From Megasphaera lornae (lineage in GTDB: Bacteria; Bacillota; Negativicutes; Veillonellales; Megasphaeraceae), in assembly GCF_000214495.1 (NCBI RefSeq), contig NZ_AFIJ01000032.1, forward strand, positions 1 to 64,000: DNA of 64,000 nucleotides, read 5' to 3'. A model generated the notes under the pieces. The model did not search any database. It was not told where the DNA came from and saw nothing but the letters and a program-made list of their open reading frames with translations. The stretch's first letter is position 1, and each line of letters begins with the position of its first letter. Below, piece after piece: positions 46,693-54,857 of the stretch. A program made the position numbers and the translations under genes.

Positions 46693-47379
46693 ATGAACAG
46701 AACAATACTCATTGCCCTCTGTGCCGTAACCGCCCTGTGCTGTGGCGGTTGTGACAATATTACGTATTCCGGAAAACCCGTTTCGTTTCCGTCCGTGCAA
46801 GAATCGCAAAATACGCCGAAAAACAGCCCGCAAAACGATCGCGCCCGCGAAACGGAACAAACGACAAAGGATATCGCCTATACCGACAGTCGCCATAAAA
46901 CCAAGCATCCCCGACCGCTCCCTGCAAAGCAAGTACCGCAAACGACGGGAGAAAACCCGCCGGACGAACCGGAGCGGCCGGAAATTAATCATACCCGCAT
47001 AATAACCGGCCTCGGTAATACTGCCCGAAATTGGAATCGCGTCTTCGGTATGCCCTATCAGCAGGGTACCGCCTTGAAAGTATACCGGAACGGTACCTGC
47101 AAAGTGACCTTTACCCAAGGGCAGGCCACTACTATTACCTTAAATCCCCAAGTCGGCGAGATTCCCGCCCTTACCGCCCTGATCCCCAAAGACAGCCGAA
47201 AACGCGGCACTCGCAAACGCGATATAGGCGTAACCGCCATGGAAACCCAATCCTGGTACAGTCCCGCATTAAAAAAGGCCTTACCTGCCACGAAAGGCAA
47301 TTTCACCGTGATCAAAACCCGTATAAAAAACGACGATACCAATATTGTCATTACCTGTGACAATTCCATTCAAAAGTAA
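46693..47379 (+). CDS. Putative lipoprotein of unknown function
   Basis: 228 residues with an N-terminal signal peptide and a lipobox-type Cys (LCCGGC near residue 18). The middle is charged and low in complexity (ESQNTPKNSPQNDRARE type). The C-terminal half, about 100 residues, looks folded (RNWNRVFGMPYQQGTALKVY; SWYSPALKKALPATKGNF). I recognise no family. AGGAGG site. It follows the helicase gene by 10 bases and precedes the rpsD promoter. Confidence 0.7.
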   Translation: MNRTILIALCAVTALCCGGCDNITYSGKPVSFPSVQESQNTPKNSPQNDRARETEQTTKDIAYTDSRHKTKHPRPLPAKQVPQTTGENPPDEPERPEINHTRIITGLGNTARNWNRVFGMPYQQGTALKVYRNGTCKVTFTQGQATTITLNPQVGEIPALTALIPKDSRKRGTRKRDIGVTAMETQSWYSPALKKALPATKGNFTVIKTRIKNDDTNIVITCDNSIQK

Positions 47380-47403
47380 CCTTCCGTCTGTATTTATAAG
47401 ATA

Positions 47404-47432
47404 TTGACACGATCTATACACTATGTTATTAT
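47404..47432 (+). promoter_or_regulatory. Promoter of rpsD
   Basis: TTGACA (47404-47409) and TATTAT (47427-47432) with 17 bases between. The start point is expected near 47439. Confidence 0.75.
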
Positions 47433-47441
47433 GGTTTCATA

Positions 47442-47464
47442 TTGTGACATGATGCATGTCACAA
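47442..47464 (+). promoter_or_regulatory. Palindrome/hairpin at the 5' end of the rpsD message
   Basis: TTGTGACATG and CATGTCACAA form a perfect 10-base stem with a three-base centre. It lies only a few bases after the expected transcription start, in the right place for an RNA hairpin at the 5' end or an operator. Ribosomal protein S4 often controls its own mRNA through a leader structure, and this could be part of it. Confidence 0.55.
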
Positions 47465-47490
47465 ATAAACTACATGAGGTGATGTAAACA

Positions 47491-48078
47491 ATGGCAACGA
47501 GGAGAGAAGCACGTTTTAAACAATGTCGCCGGTTCGGACTCAATGTGTACGGACATCCTAAAGCATTAAAACGTGTGAAAAAAGAACAACGTCAGAAAAA
47601 AATGTCTGAATATGGTACACAATTATTGGAAAAACAAAAACTTCGCGCATACTATAACTTGCTCGAACGCCAGTTTGTCCGTTATTATGATAAAGCTAAA
47701 AAAATGGACGGCGTAACCGGTGAAAATATGTTAAAATTACTGGAATGCCGTTTGGATAATATCGTCTATCGCATCGGCTTTGCCAATTCCATTCGTCAAG
47801 CTCGACAAATGGTGAACCATGGACATATCTTAGTCAACGGCAAACGTTGCGATATTCCTTCGGCCCACGTTAAAGTAGGTTCTGTTCTTACTTTAAAAGA
47901 AGCGTCCCGCGACAATGAAATGTACAAAAAATCTTTCCAGGAACTCAAAACATTCGATGTTCCGTATATTGAAAAGAATTTTGACGGCTTTGAAGGTACG
48001 TTGACTCGTATGCCGGAACGAGATGAAATACCGGTTGAAATTAACGAAACGTTAATTGTCGAATTGTATTCAAAATAA
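47491..48078 (+). CDS. rpsD: 30S ribosomal protein S4
   Basis: 195 residues. Primary 16S-rRNA binding protein and assembly initiator, also a repressor of its own synthesis in several bacteria. The N terminus has the S4 fold ([15 protein letters not shown], not the zinc-cysteine form). The S4 RNA-binding motif is near residues 90-150 ([33 protein letters not shown] pattern). It is transcribed alone here, away from the large ribosomal operon, with its own promoter and terminator. GAGGTGAT ribosome site. Confidence 0.97.
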   Translation: MATRREARFKQCRRFGLNVYGHPKALKRVKKEQRQKKMSEYGTQLLEKQKLRAYYNLLERQFVRYYDKAKKMDGVTGENMLKLLECRLDNIVYRIGFANSIRQARQMVNHGHILVNGKRCDIPSAHVKVGSVLTLKEASRDNEMYKKSFQELKTFDVPYIEKNFDGFEGTLTRMPERDEIPVEINETLIVELYSK

Positions 48079-48107
48079 TCTCGGTACGATTACCGTGAAA
48101 GTTTCCC

Positions 48108-48154
48108 ATAAGGGCGATACTCTCTCTAATAAAGAGTATCGCCCTTATTTTTTT
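48108..48154 (+). terminator. Terminator of rpsD
   Basis: A 16-base perfect stem (48108-48123 with 48133-48148) with a T8 tail. Confidence 0.95.
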
Positions 48155-48508
48155 ATATCCTTTTTCCCGCTGCCTGAAAACCGTCCCGATTTCTTTATAG
48201 TACCGCCTACTATTCGACACATAAACCCGTACCGCCTCACCATGCTGCGATCCTCTCCGGCAGTTACCTGTAAGCGACCGTTATAATAAAATGCCGGACG
48301 TTGACCTCCCCGCTTCCGCGTCTCCCCACCGCTGAAACCGGCACACCCGCACTGTATACGGCCGTTCTCTTTCTTTGCAGTATATTGCGGCTTACACACC
48401 TCTATTGCCTATACGTCGGGTATTTGTATATACCCTCTTATTGCCGCAGCCATATACCGATTATTTTGTCACTTTACCGCGATTTCGCAAGCGGCAGAAT
48501 CTTGCGCA
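48155..48508. other. Intergenic stretch between convergent genes
   Basis: About 350 bases between the rpsD and lactate-permease terminators. There is an open frame on the minus strand (48145-48399), but it has no ribosome site and no recognisable protein. I see no riboswitch, tRNA or known small RNA. A small RNA cannot be excluded. Confidence 0.4.
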
Positions 48509-48544
48509 ACAAAAAGCGGCAGTATCAGTTGATACTGCCGCTTT
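48509..48544 (-). terminator. Terminator of the lactate permease gene
   Basis: A 15-base stem (48513-48527 with 48530-48544) with T5 on the minus strand. Confidence 0.9.
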
Positions 48545-48579
48545 ACGCAGTTTTGCCATGAAAAAGAGAGGGAACTTCC

Positions 48580-50184
48580 TTAATGCAAGAATATGTTCAT
48601 ACCGAAAATGCAAATTACGCCACTTATAATAACATATAAAACGAAGTATTTAGCGACATTCTGCATAATAACATTCGCTTTGATGCTTTGTCGTAATTGC
48701 TCTGCTTTACCGCTTTCTATGTTCTTATCTTTAATGAAAATTTCCAACGCCGGAGCTACCGCACCGATACCGATAGCGATACTCTGAGGCGAGAACATTT
48801 TACCGGTTCCCGCTGCACCGGAACTGCCTGCCGCCAACCACGAAGCCAGCCCGGCATTTCCCGGCATAAGTTTTGCTGCCGCCGCGGTCTGCAAGGGCCC
48901 AAAAAGAACGTTACTGTTCGTACCGGAACCGGTAATAAATCCGCCGATTGCACCGACAAACGGCGCAAATGCGGGATATGCCGTACCGGTGACACCTACC
49001 AACGCACTCGCCAAATTAGCCGTCATGCCGCTGTAGGTCATCAGTTTTGCAGTCACTACCACCGCAATAATGGTTACATACGTAAATTTCAGATTTTTAA
49101 ACGTAGTCCCCAGCACGCTGAGCATTTCTCCGCCTTTAGCTTTTTGATAGGCACCGCCCAAAAATGCGGAAATAAAGATCATGATCCCCGGCGTCGCAAT
49201 CCATACAAACGTATACGGTTTGGCATGCGCGCCTAAGTAAATATGTACCGCCGTCTTAATGGAGCTGAGCGGCCCGTTGATGAACGGAAACAGTTTCGAA
49301 GTTACCAGCAACAAGATAAAAATCAGGATAAACGGCATAGCCGCAGTAATCCCTTCACTTGTGGATACGGGTCTTACTTCCGCATCTACCCGATAGTCGG
49401 GATCATTCGGTTTGAATATTTTAGCGCAAACAATAATCGCACCCATTACAATAATCGAAGAAATCATAACGGATAATTCCGGTCCTACAGCCAAATTGAT
49501 CACCAGTTCCGGAACCGCCAACGCCAACCCGGCAATCAAGGTCGGGAAAAATACCCCTTTCAGCGATTTGGCCCCGCAAATAATACCGACCACAAAGAAC
49601 GGCGAAATAACATTTAATACAAATAATTGCGTCGAAATAAAGGTCCCCAATTGGGTCGGCTCCAACCCCGTCAAAGAAGCTAATGTAGTCGTCGGAATAC
49701 CGATAGAACCGAATGTCGTCGGTACGGAGTTGGCTACCAAACAAGCCAAAATAGATTTTAACGGATCAAATCCCAAGGCCACCATCATGGCTGCCGGAAT
49801 TGCTACGGCCGTACCGAACCCGGCCATCCCTTCCATGAAAGCGCCGAAGCCCCATGCCAACAGCAGGGCCAAAATCCGTTTGTCCGGGCTCACACTGGTC
49901 AACATAGTTTTAATCGTTTCCATAGCCTTTGTATGTACGACTAAATTATACGTGAAAATAGCCGCCGTAATAACCAGTAAGATAGGCCAAATTGCCAAGG
50001 CCACCCCTTCCAAAGCACCGGACAGCATAACAATCACTACTTTTCCGAAAGGCCCTACGGCAACGATAAAGGAAATAATCGCCGCAATACTGCACGCCTT
50101 CCAAGCCGGCATTTTCAATACGGTTAACCCGATCAGCAACCATAAAATAGGCAAGACTGATAAAAATACATCCAAAGCATTCAT
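48580..50184 (-). CDS. lctP: L-lactate permease LctP/LldP
   Basis: 534-residue proton-linked lactate (and glycolate) uptake carrier, about 12-13 helices. It carries family stretches such as AWGFGAFMEGMAGFGTAVAIPAAMMVALGF (near residue 115, the LctP signature), VPTTFGSIGIPTTTLASLTGL and GAIGGFITGSGTNSNVLFGPLQ near the C terminus. ATG with AAAGGGTGA. Together with the FAD D-lactate dehydrogenase at 19759 this marks lactate as a substrate. The leader upstream is about 190 bases and includes a possible small ORF. Confidence 0.95.
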   Translation of the reverse strand: MNALDVFLSVLPILWLLIGLTVLKMPAWKACSIAAIISFIVAVGPFGKVVIVMLSGALEGVALAIWPILLVITAAIFTYNLVVHTKAMETIKTMLTSVSPDKRILALLLAWGFGAFMEGMAGFGTAVAIPAAMMVALGFDPLKSILACLVANSVPTTFGSIGIPTTTLASLTGLEPTQLGTFISTQLFVLNVISPFFVVGIICGAKSLKGVFFPTLIAGLALAVPELVINLAVGPELSVMISSIIVMGAIIVCAKIFKPNDPDYRVDAEVRPVSTSEGITAAMPFILIFILLLVTSKLFPFINGPLSSIKTAVHIYLGAHAKPYTFVWIATPGIMIFISAFLGGAYQKAKGGEMLSVLGTTFKNLKFTYVTIIAVVVTAKLMTYSGMTANLASALVGVTGTAYPAFAPFVGAIGGFITGSGTNSNVLFGPLQTAAAAKLMPGNAGLASWLAAGSSGAAGTGKMFSPQSIAIGIGAVAPALEIFIKDKNIESGKAEQLRQSIKANVIMQNVAKYFVLYVIISGVICIFGMNIFLH

Positions 50185-50190
50185 GAATAT

Positions 50191-50307
50191 TCACCCTTTC
50201 TGTAATTGCGAAGTATATTCCTGCTGTTTCTTCGCATTTCTTGATTTCCCGATTATCAAAATCCCTATTCTTCCTTTTTTCTGATAACGGAGAGTGCCAA
50301 GAATCAG
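50191..50307 (-). CDS. Possible small protein or leader peptide, CTG start, before lctP
   Basis: A 38-codon open frame from CTG 50305-50307 to TGA 50191-50193. An optimal GGGAGGTGA site (50312-50320) lies seven bases upstream. The product, with GTLRYQKKGRIGILIIGKS in its first half and a basic, Gln-rich second half, looks protein-like, with a short hydrophobic core. It ends six bases before the lctP ATG, so translation could be coupled. The non-ATG start and short size keep confidence low; ATT, the next codon, is another possible start. Confidence 0.4.
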   Translation of the reverse strand: MILGTLRYQKKGRIGILIIGKSRNAKKQQEYTSQLQKG

Positions 50308-50904
50308 GCTTTCACCTCCCGCCTTCTCTTATTCTACAACTGACAAAACCGCCTAACGGAACACCTTACACTTCCGTGTGTGTTTCTTTTATCATTATAA
50401 TGCATATGTCGAATAATGCAATATAGTATTCTATTATAGCAATGCTTTTATTTTATCATTCTTAATAGTTCTAAATTTTTATATACAATATATTTCCGCA
50501 CAATTATTCTTTATTATTTTAATTTTTTGTCGAAAAATTTATTTGCCGCATAAAGTTGAGATTCATTATTATATTTTATTTTTTATTTTTTATGCATATT
50601 CTCAAGAATCGCATAATTTGTGAATGATTTTATGTAATACTCTCATTTTCTTTTCATTATAGTGCATGCGGTTATCAATTTTCCGCTTTCCCGCCCCGGT
50701 TATATTGCACTTCATATCTCCCTATGCTACTATATATACTATAATAATAGTAAGTTCCCTCTATAATAAAACAAAACCTAAAGAATTGTAATAATTCTTC
50801 TTAAAATTTATAAATCGTGCTCCGGGGCCTCTCTTGCCTGCAAGTATGCCCCTGATTATAATAACAACTTTTATTTCCATACCGATAAAAGGGGGATATG
50901 ATTC
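50308..50904. other. Divergent promoter region of lctP and the RibU-like gene
   Basis: An AT-rich stretch of about 600 bases. On the minus strand TATAAT (50394-50399) with a TTGCAT-like box could start lctP. In its leader, ACGGAA/TTCCGT and CTGAT/ATCAG form short stems. On the plus strand a hairpin lies at 50824-50852. No gene is supported here. I see no FMN riboswitch. Confidence 0.5.
50824..50852 (+). promoter_or_regulatory. Stem-loop in the leader of the RibU-like gene
   Basis: GGGGC/GCCCC (50824-50828 with 50848-50852) encloses CTTG-CCTG-CAAG, giving two stacked helices. It lies about 50 bases before the start codon. It is not the FMN element and I cannot assign a ligand. Confidence 0.4.
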
Positions 50905-51555
50905 ATGAATTTTCGTACTCATAAAATTACTGTTATCAGCATGTTTTGCGCCTTATCGTTATTAGCGGTAATTTGTATTCGCATTCCTATTTTTTTACCG
51001 TTTCTCACCTATTCTCCCAAAGATGCGCTCATTACTATAGGCGGCCTCATTTTCGGCCCCTTAACGGCACTGATTATTTCTTTGATTACCGCTTTTTTAG
51101 AAATGATTACGGTCAGTGATACGGGAATATTGGGCTGTATCATGAATTTTTTAGCCAGTAGCGCCTTTGCTTGTATAGTGACCTATACTTATAGGCGCTA
51201 TCACACCAAACGCGGCGCGGTTGTCAGTTTAGTTTTCGGTACCGTTGTAATGACGGCGTTTATGCTGTTATGGAATTTTTGCCTTGCGCCCATTTACATG
51301 GGCTGTAGTCGCGAAGCGGTTGTGAAGCTGATGCTCCCCGCTTTTTTACCGTTCAATATAATAAAAGGCGTCGTAAACAGCGTTCTTATTATGGTCCTAT
51401 ATAAACCTGTCATTATGACCTTGCGAAAGCGCTATACGTTTTTACAACAACCGACAGCTCCCTCGCCTATCACCGAACGAATTACCTACCTGCTGCTTAT
51501 ACTGATTTTGCTCATTACGGGGATTACTTATTTTATCGCCCGGCATCATATGTAA
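50905..51555 (+). CDS. ECF-transporter S component, RibU-like (riboflavin)
   Basis: 216 residues and about six helices. The pattern YSPKDALITIGGLIFGPLTALIISLITAFLEM and then LGCIMNFLASSAFA is that of S components of the RibU/FolT-like group, and resembles riboflavin-binding RibU most. It lacks its own ATPases, so it probably uses the EcfA1A2T module near 8 kb. A C-terminal helix extends the protein beyond usual length. Riboflavin is an inference; the usual FMN riboswitch is missing. Confidence 0.75.
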   Translation: MNFRTHKITVISMFCALSLLAVICIRIPIFLPFLTYSPKDALITIGGLIFGPLTALIISLITAFLEMITVSDTGILGCIMNFLASSAFACIVTYTYRRYHTKRGAVVSLVFGTVVMTAFMLLWNFCLAPIYMGCSREAVVKLMLPAFLPFNIIKGVVNSVLIMVLYKPVIMTLRKRYTFLQQPTAPSPITERITYLLLILILLITGITYFIARHHM

Positions 51556-51559
51556 AAAA

Positions 51560-51598
51560 AACGCGTGTATTCCTTATGGATACGGCGCTTTTTTTTTT
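51560..51598 (+). terminator. Terminator of the RibU-like gene
   Basis: An imperfect GCGTGTAT/ATACGGCGC stem with a T10 tail on the plus strand. Confidence 0.75.
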
Positions 51599-51640
51599 GC
51601 AATTCACCACTCGTTTCATCCCGCCAGGCCGTCGCTGAAA

Positions 51641-51694
51641 ATAAAAAAGTTAGGATGAATACGGTCTGATATCCTAACCGGTACCCATCCTAAC
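51641..51694 (-). terminator. Terminator of ileS with a duplicated stem strand
   Basis: ATCCTAAC occurs twice on the plus strand (51671-51678, 51687-51694) and can pair with GTTAGGAT (51649-51656). T6 follows on the minus strand. The alternative pairings are unusual for a simple terminator. Confidence 0.8.
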
Positions 51695-51750
51695 GAAAAA
51701 TTCTCTCTACTGCTATCCGCTACATCCCGTTACCGGGCGTGACACGCTCC

Positions 51751-54549
51751 CTATTCCTGTGTCAATACGGCGGCACAACGCGCACAAAGCGTCGGGTGCC
51801 GTTCATCCTTACCTACACTTTCACTGTGTATCCAGCAACGTTCACATTTTACATGTGTCGAGGCCGTAACCACAATTTTCATATCCTCATGTTCTTCTCC
51901 GGGCACCGCATTCTCCGGTGCCGTACCTTTCACCACCGTGGCTTCGCTGACAATTAATAAAGTGGCCAGACGATCTTTCCAGGTAGCCAAAAAGTCATAC
52001 GTTTCCCCTTCCGCATAGACCGTTACCGCCGCATCCAACGCATGGCCGATCGTTTTCGCCTGCCGTGCGCCTTCCAAAACCCGCATGAGATCACTGCGAT
52101 ACGAAAGAAATTCCTGCCAACGCGCTTCCAAATCGGCATTACGATATTCCGGATGCGCCGTAGGCCAATCCGTTAAATGCACACTTTCTTCCTTATCAAC
52201 CGTTTCCGGCATATGTTGCCATACTTCTTCCGCAGTAAATGACAATACGGGGGCAACAATTTTTACTAACGTAGTGAGAATTCGGTATATCGTCGTTTGT
52301 GCACTGCGACGAACGGGAGCGTCCTGTCGTTCCGTATACAATCGATCTTTGATGACATCCAAATACATCGCACTCAAATCAACAGTGCAGAAATTATGAA
52401 TGGTATGGTACATGACATGGAACTGATAGGTTTCATAAGATTCCGTCACACTTTCCCGCACCTGCTCCAATCGCGACAACGCCCATTTATCCAATTCCGT
52501 TAACGCTTCATAGGGCACACTGTCCTTCGCCGGATCAAAATCCGCCAAACTTCCCAATAAATAACGGAACGTATTTCTGATTTTCCGATATACATCGGAC
52601 AATTGTTTTAAAATCTTGGGCGACAACCGAATATCCCCCTGATAATCAGCGGAAGATACCCATAACCGCATTACATCGGCGCCGTATTTTTCAATAACTT
52701 CCTGCGGCGCTACTGTATTTCCAACCGATTTGCTCATTTTACGGCCTTCCCCGTCAACCGTAAATCCGTGTGTTAAAACCGCTTTATACGGAGCATACCC
52801 GTTGGTTGCCACCGACGTCAATAAAGAAGAATTAAACCAACCGCGATGCTGATCCGAACCTTCCAAGTACAAATCGCAGGGATACGACAAATCCGGATCA
52901 TGTTTCAACACGCCTTGATGCGTGCAGCCGCTGTCAAACCAAACATCCATAATGTCGCTTTCTTTGCGAAATTCATGACTGCCGCATGCGGGGCAGGTAA
53001 ATCCTTCCGGTAAAAGTTCCGCTTCACTATGTGCCCACCATGCATCCGAGCCTTCTTCGGCAAAAATTTTCTGCAAATGCGCCACGGTTTCATCATTAAT
53101 GATATATTCTCCGCAATGCTTACAATAAAAAATAGGAATCGGCACGCCCCATACCCGTTGCCGTGAAATGCACCAATCTCCCCGATCATGAATCATGTTA
53201 TAAATTCGATCATGCCCCCAGGAAGGAATCCACTGCACTTGATCGATCGCCTGCAAGGCCTCTTGACGATACCCGTCTACCGAAGAAAACCACTGTTCCG
53301 TAGCCCGATAAATGATAGGTTCTTTACAACGCCAACAATGCGGATACTGGTGACGGAACGTACTTTTGGCAAACAATGCATCGATGGCCGCTAATTTTTT
53401 AATCACCGGCACATTGTTGTCAAACACAAACACGCCTTCATATCCGGGAACTTTGTCCGTATATCGTCCCGTTTCATCTACCGTTCCCAACGGTTTAATA
53501 TCCCAGGCCGAATATTTCATGCACACTTCAAAGTCATCTTGCCCATGGTCGGGCGCCGTATGAACCAAACCGGTACCGGCATCCAACGTAACATGATCCC
53601 CCAGCAGAATCGGGGCTTTTCGTTCATAAAACGGATGTTGAAAAATGAATCCTTCCAACTGCTTTCCCTGCATACGTTCCGGTAAAATCTCATACGTATC
53701 TATGTCGGCGGCCTTCATTACTTCGTCCACCCGTTCTTGCGCCATAAGTAAATATTCTTCCGCCACTTTGACCCATACATAGGTAAAGTCGGCATTGGCG
53801 CTAATCGCCAAGTTACAAGGAATGGTCCACGGTGTCGTCGTCCAAATTAAAGCAAATACCTTGTCCGGATCGGCGTCTTTCGGCATATGGCAATTCACAT
53901 CCACTGCTTTAAATTTTACAAAAATAGAAAACGACTTATCCTCTTTATATTCAATTTCGGCTTCGGCCAACGCCGTTTCGCAATGAGGGCACCAATATAC
54001 TGTTTTCTTGCCTTTATAAATATGCCCGTTTTTAGCCATTTTTCCGAAAACGCCGATTTGTTCCACTTCAATATGGTGCTGCAACGTCAAATACGGATGC
54101 TCCCATTCGCCCAACACGCCGAAACGAATAAAGTCGTTTTTTTGAATTTCCACTTGTTCCAACGCATAATCCCGACATTTTTTCCGCAATTCCAATGGCG
54201 TCATTTCATGACGATTTAACCCCGTATTTTTAATAACGGCATGTTCAATAGGTAATCCGTGCGTATCCCAACCCGGAACATATTTCGTATAAAACCCCTG
54301 TTGGGTTTTATATTTTAACACAATATCTTTTAATACCTTATTTAAAGCATGGCCGATGTGTAATTTCCCATTAGCATACGGAGGCCCGTCATGTAAAATA
54401 AATTTAGGTCCGCCTGCCCGTTTTTTTAAACGTTTATGGTACACATCCTGTTCTTGCCAAAATTTCAAAAACTCAGGTTCCCGTTTCGGCAAATTGCCGC
54501 GCATGGGAAATGCCGTTTCCGGTAAATGTAATGTCTTGCCGTAATCCAT
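51751..54549 (-). CDS. ileS: Isoleucyl-tRNA synthetase
   Basis: 932-residue class I synthetase with editing. HIGH is in NGKLHIGHALNKVLKD near residue 60, the editing CP1 domain follows, and KMSKS is in DGEGRKMSKSVGNTV near residue 600. The C-terminal zinc site is CERCWIHSES and CARC. AGGAGG site. Regulated by the T-box leader at 54562-54775. Confidence 0.97.
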   Translation of the reverse strand: MDYGKTLHLPETAFPMRGNLPKREPEFLKFWQEQDVYHKRLKKRAGGPKFILHDGPPYANGKLHIGHALNKVLKDIVLKYKTQQGFYTKYVPGWDTHGLPIEHAVIKNTGLNRHEMTPLELRKKCRDYALEQVEIQKNDFIRFGVLGEWEHPYLTLQHHIEVEQIGVFGKMAKNGHIYKGKKTVYWCPHCETALAEAEIEYKEDKSFSIFVKFKAVDVNCHMPKDADPDKVFALIWTTTPWTIPCNLAISANADFTYVWVKVAEEYLLMAQERVDEVMKAADIDTYEILPERMQGKQLEGFIFQHPFYERKAPILLGDHVTLDAGTGLVHTAPDHGQDDFEVCMKYSAWDIKPLGTVDETGRYTDKVPGYEGVFVFDNNVPVIKKLAAIDALFAKSTFRHQYPHCWRCKEPIIYRATEQWFSSVDGYRQEALQAIDQVQWIPSWGHDRIYNMIHDRGDWCISRQRVWGVPIPIFYCKHCGEYIINDETVAHLQKIFAEEGSDAWWAHSEAELLPEGFTCPACGSHEFRKESDIMDVWFDSGCTHQGVLKHDPDLSYPCDLYLEGSDQHRGWFNSSLLTSVATNGYAPYKAVLTHGFTVDGEGRKMSKSVGNTVAPQEVIEKYGADVMRLWVSSADYQGDIRLSPKILKQLSDVYRKIRNTFRYLLGSLADFDPAKDSVPYEALTELDKWALSRLEQVRESVTESYETYQFHVMYHTIHNFCTVDLSAMYLDVIKDRLYTERQDAPVRRSAQTTIYRILTTLVKIVAPVLSFTAEEVWQHMPETVDKEESVHLTDWPTAHPEYRNADLEARWQEFLSYRSDLMRVLEGARQAKTIGHALDAAVTVYAEGETYDFLATWKDRLATLLIVSEATVVKGTAPENAVPGEEHEDMKIVVTASTHVKCERCWIHSESVGKDERHPTLCARCAAVLTQE

Positions 54550-54561
54550 ACCGATCCCTCC

Positions 54562-54775
54562 TAAAAAAATAACATCTTCGCCCCAAAGGGACGAAGATGT
54601 TTAATCACCGTGGTACCACCCTATTGACTGTATTTACAGCCACTTTATACGCACAATAACGATGCGACCCGACAGTTTCCTGCAGCTCCCAAGTGATCCG
54701 CCTGTATACTGCTCTTCTCGAGCTTTCACTATCCTCGATTCGCTGTCAAAGCATCTCATACCTGCCGTCTTGTTC
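54562..54775 (-). promoter_or_regulatory. T-box riboswitch of ileS
   Basis: The minus strand contains the core AGGGTGGTACCACGG, then a strong terminator (stem around 54571-54601) with T7. A stem I region with AGTGAAAG and a GAGAAGAG element lies upstream. A likely specifier ATC (isoleucine) is at 54695-54697. It lies between alsT-like and ileS. Confidence 0.92.
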
Positions 54776-54857
54776 GTTGCTTTTGTATATAAACTTATTG
54801 TATATAGCCGTATTGTAAGGGTAAATAGCTATATTGTCAAGTAAAGGAAAGCGTTTC

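Noticed and set aside
47442..47464. CRP/FNR site at rpsD
   Set aside because: TGTGA and TCACA halves are present but 11 bases apart, whereas CRP needs six. Firmicutes of this type normally lack a classical CRP.
48145..48399. 84-residue open frame on the minus strand between rpsD and lctP
   Set aside because: It has no ribosome site, overlaps the rpsD terminator and is a basic, low-complexity product with no recognisable family.
50560..50904. FMN riboswitch before the RibU-like gene
   Set aside because: The conserved FMN core (AGGATAT, GGGGCAGGGTG) is absent.
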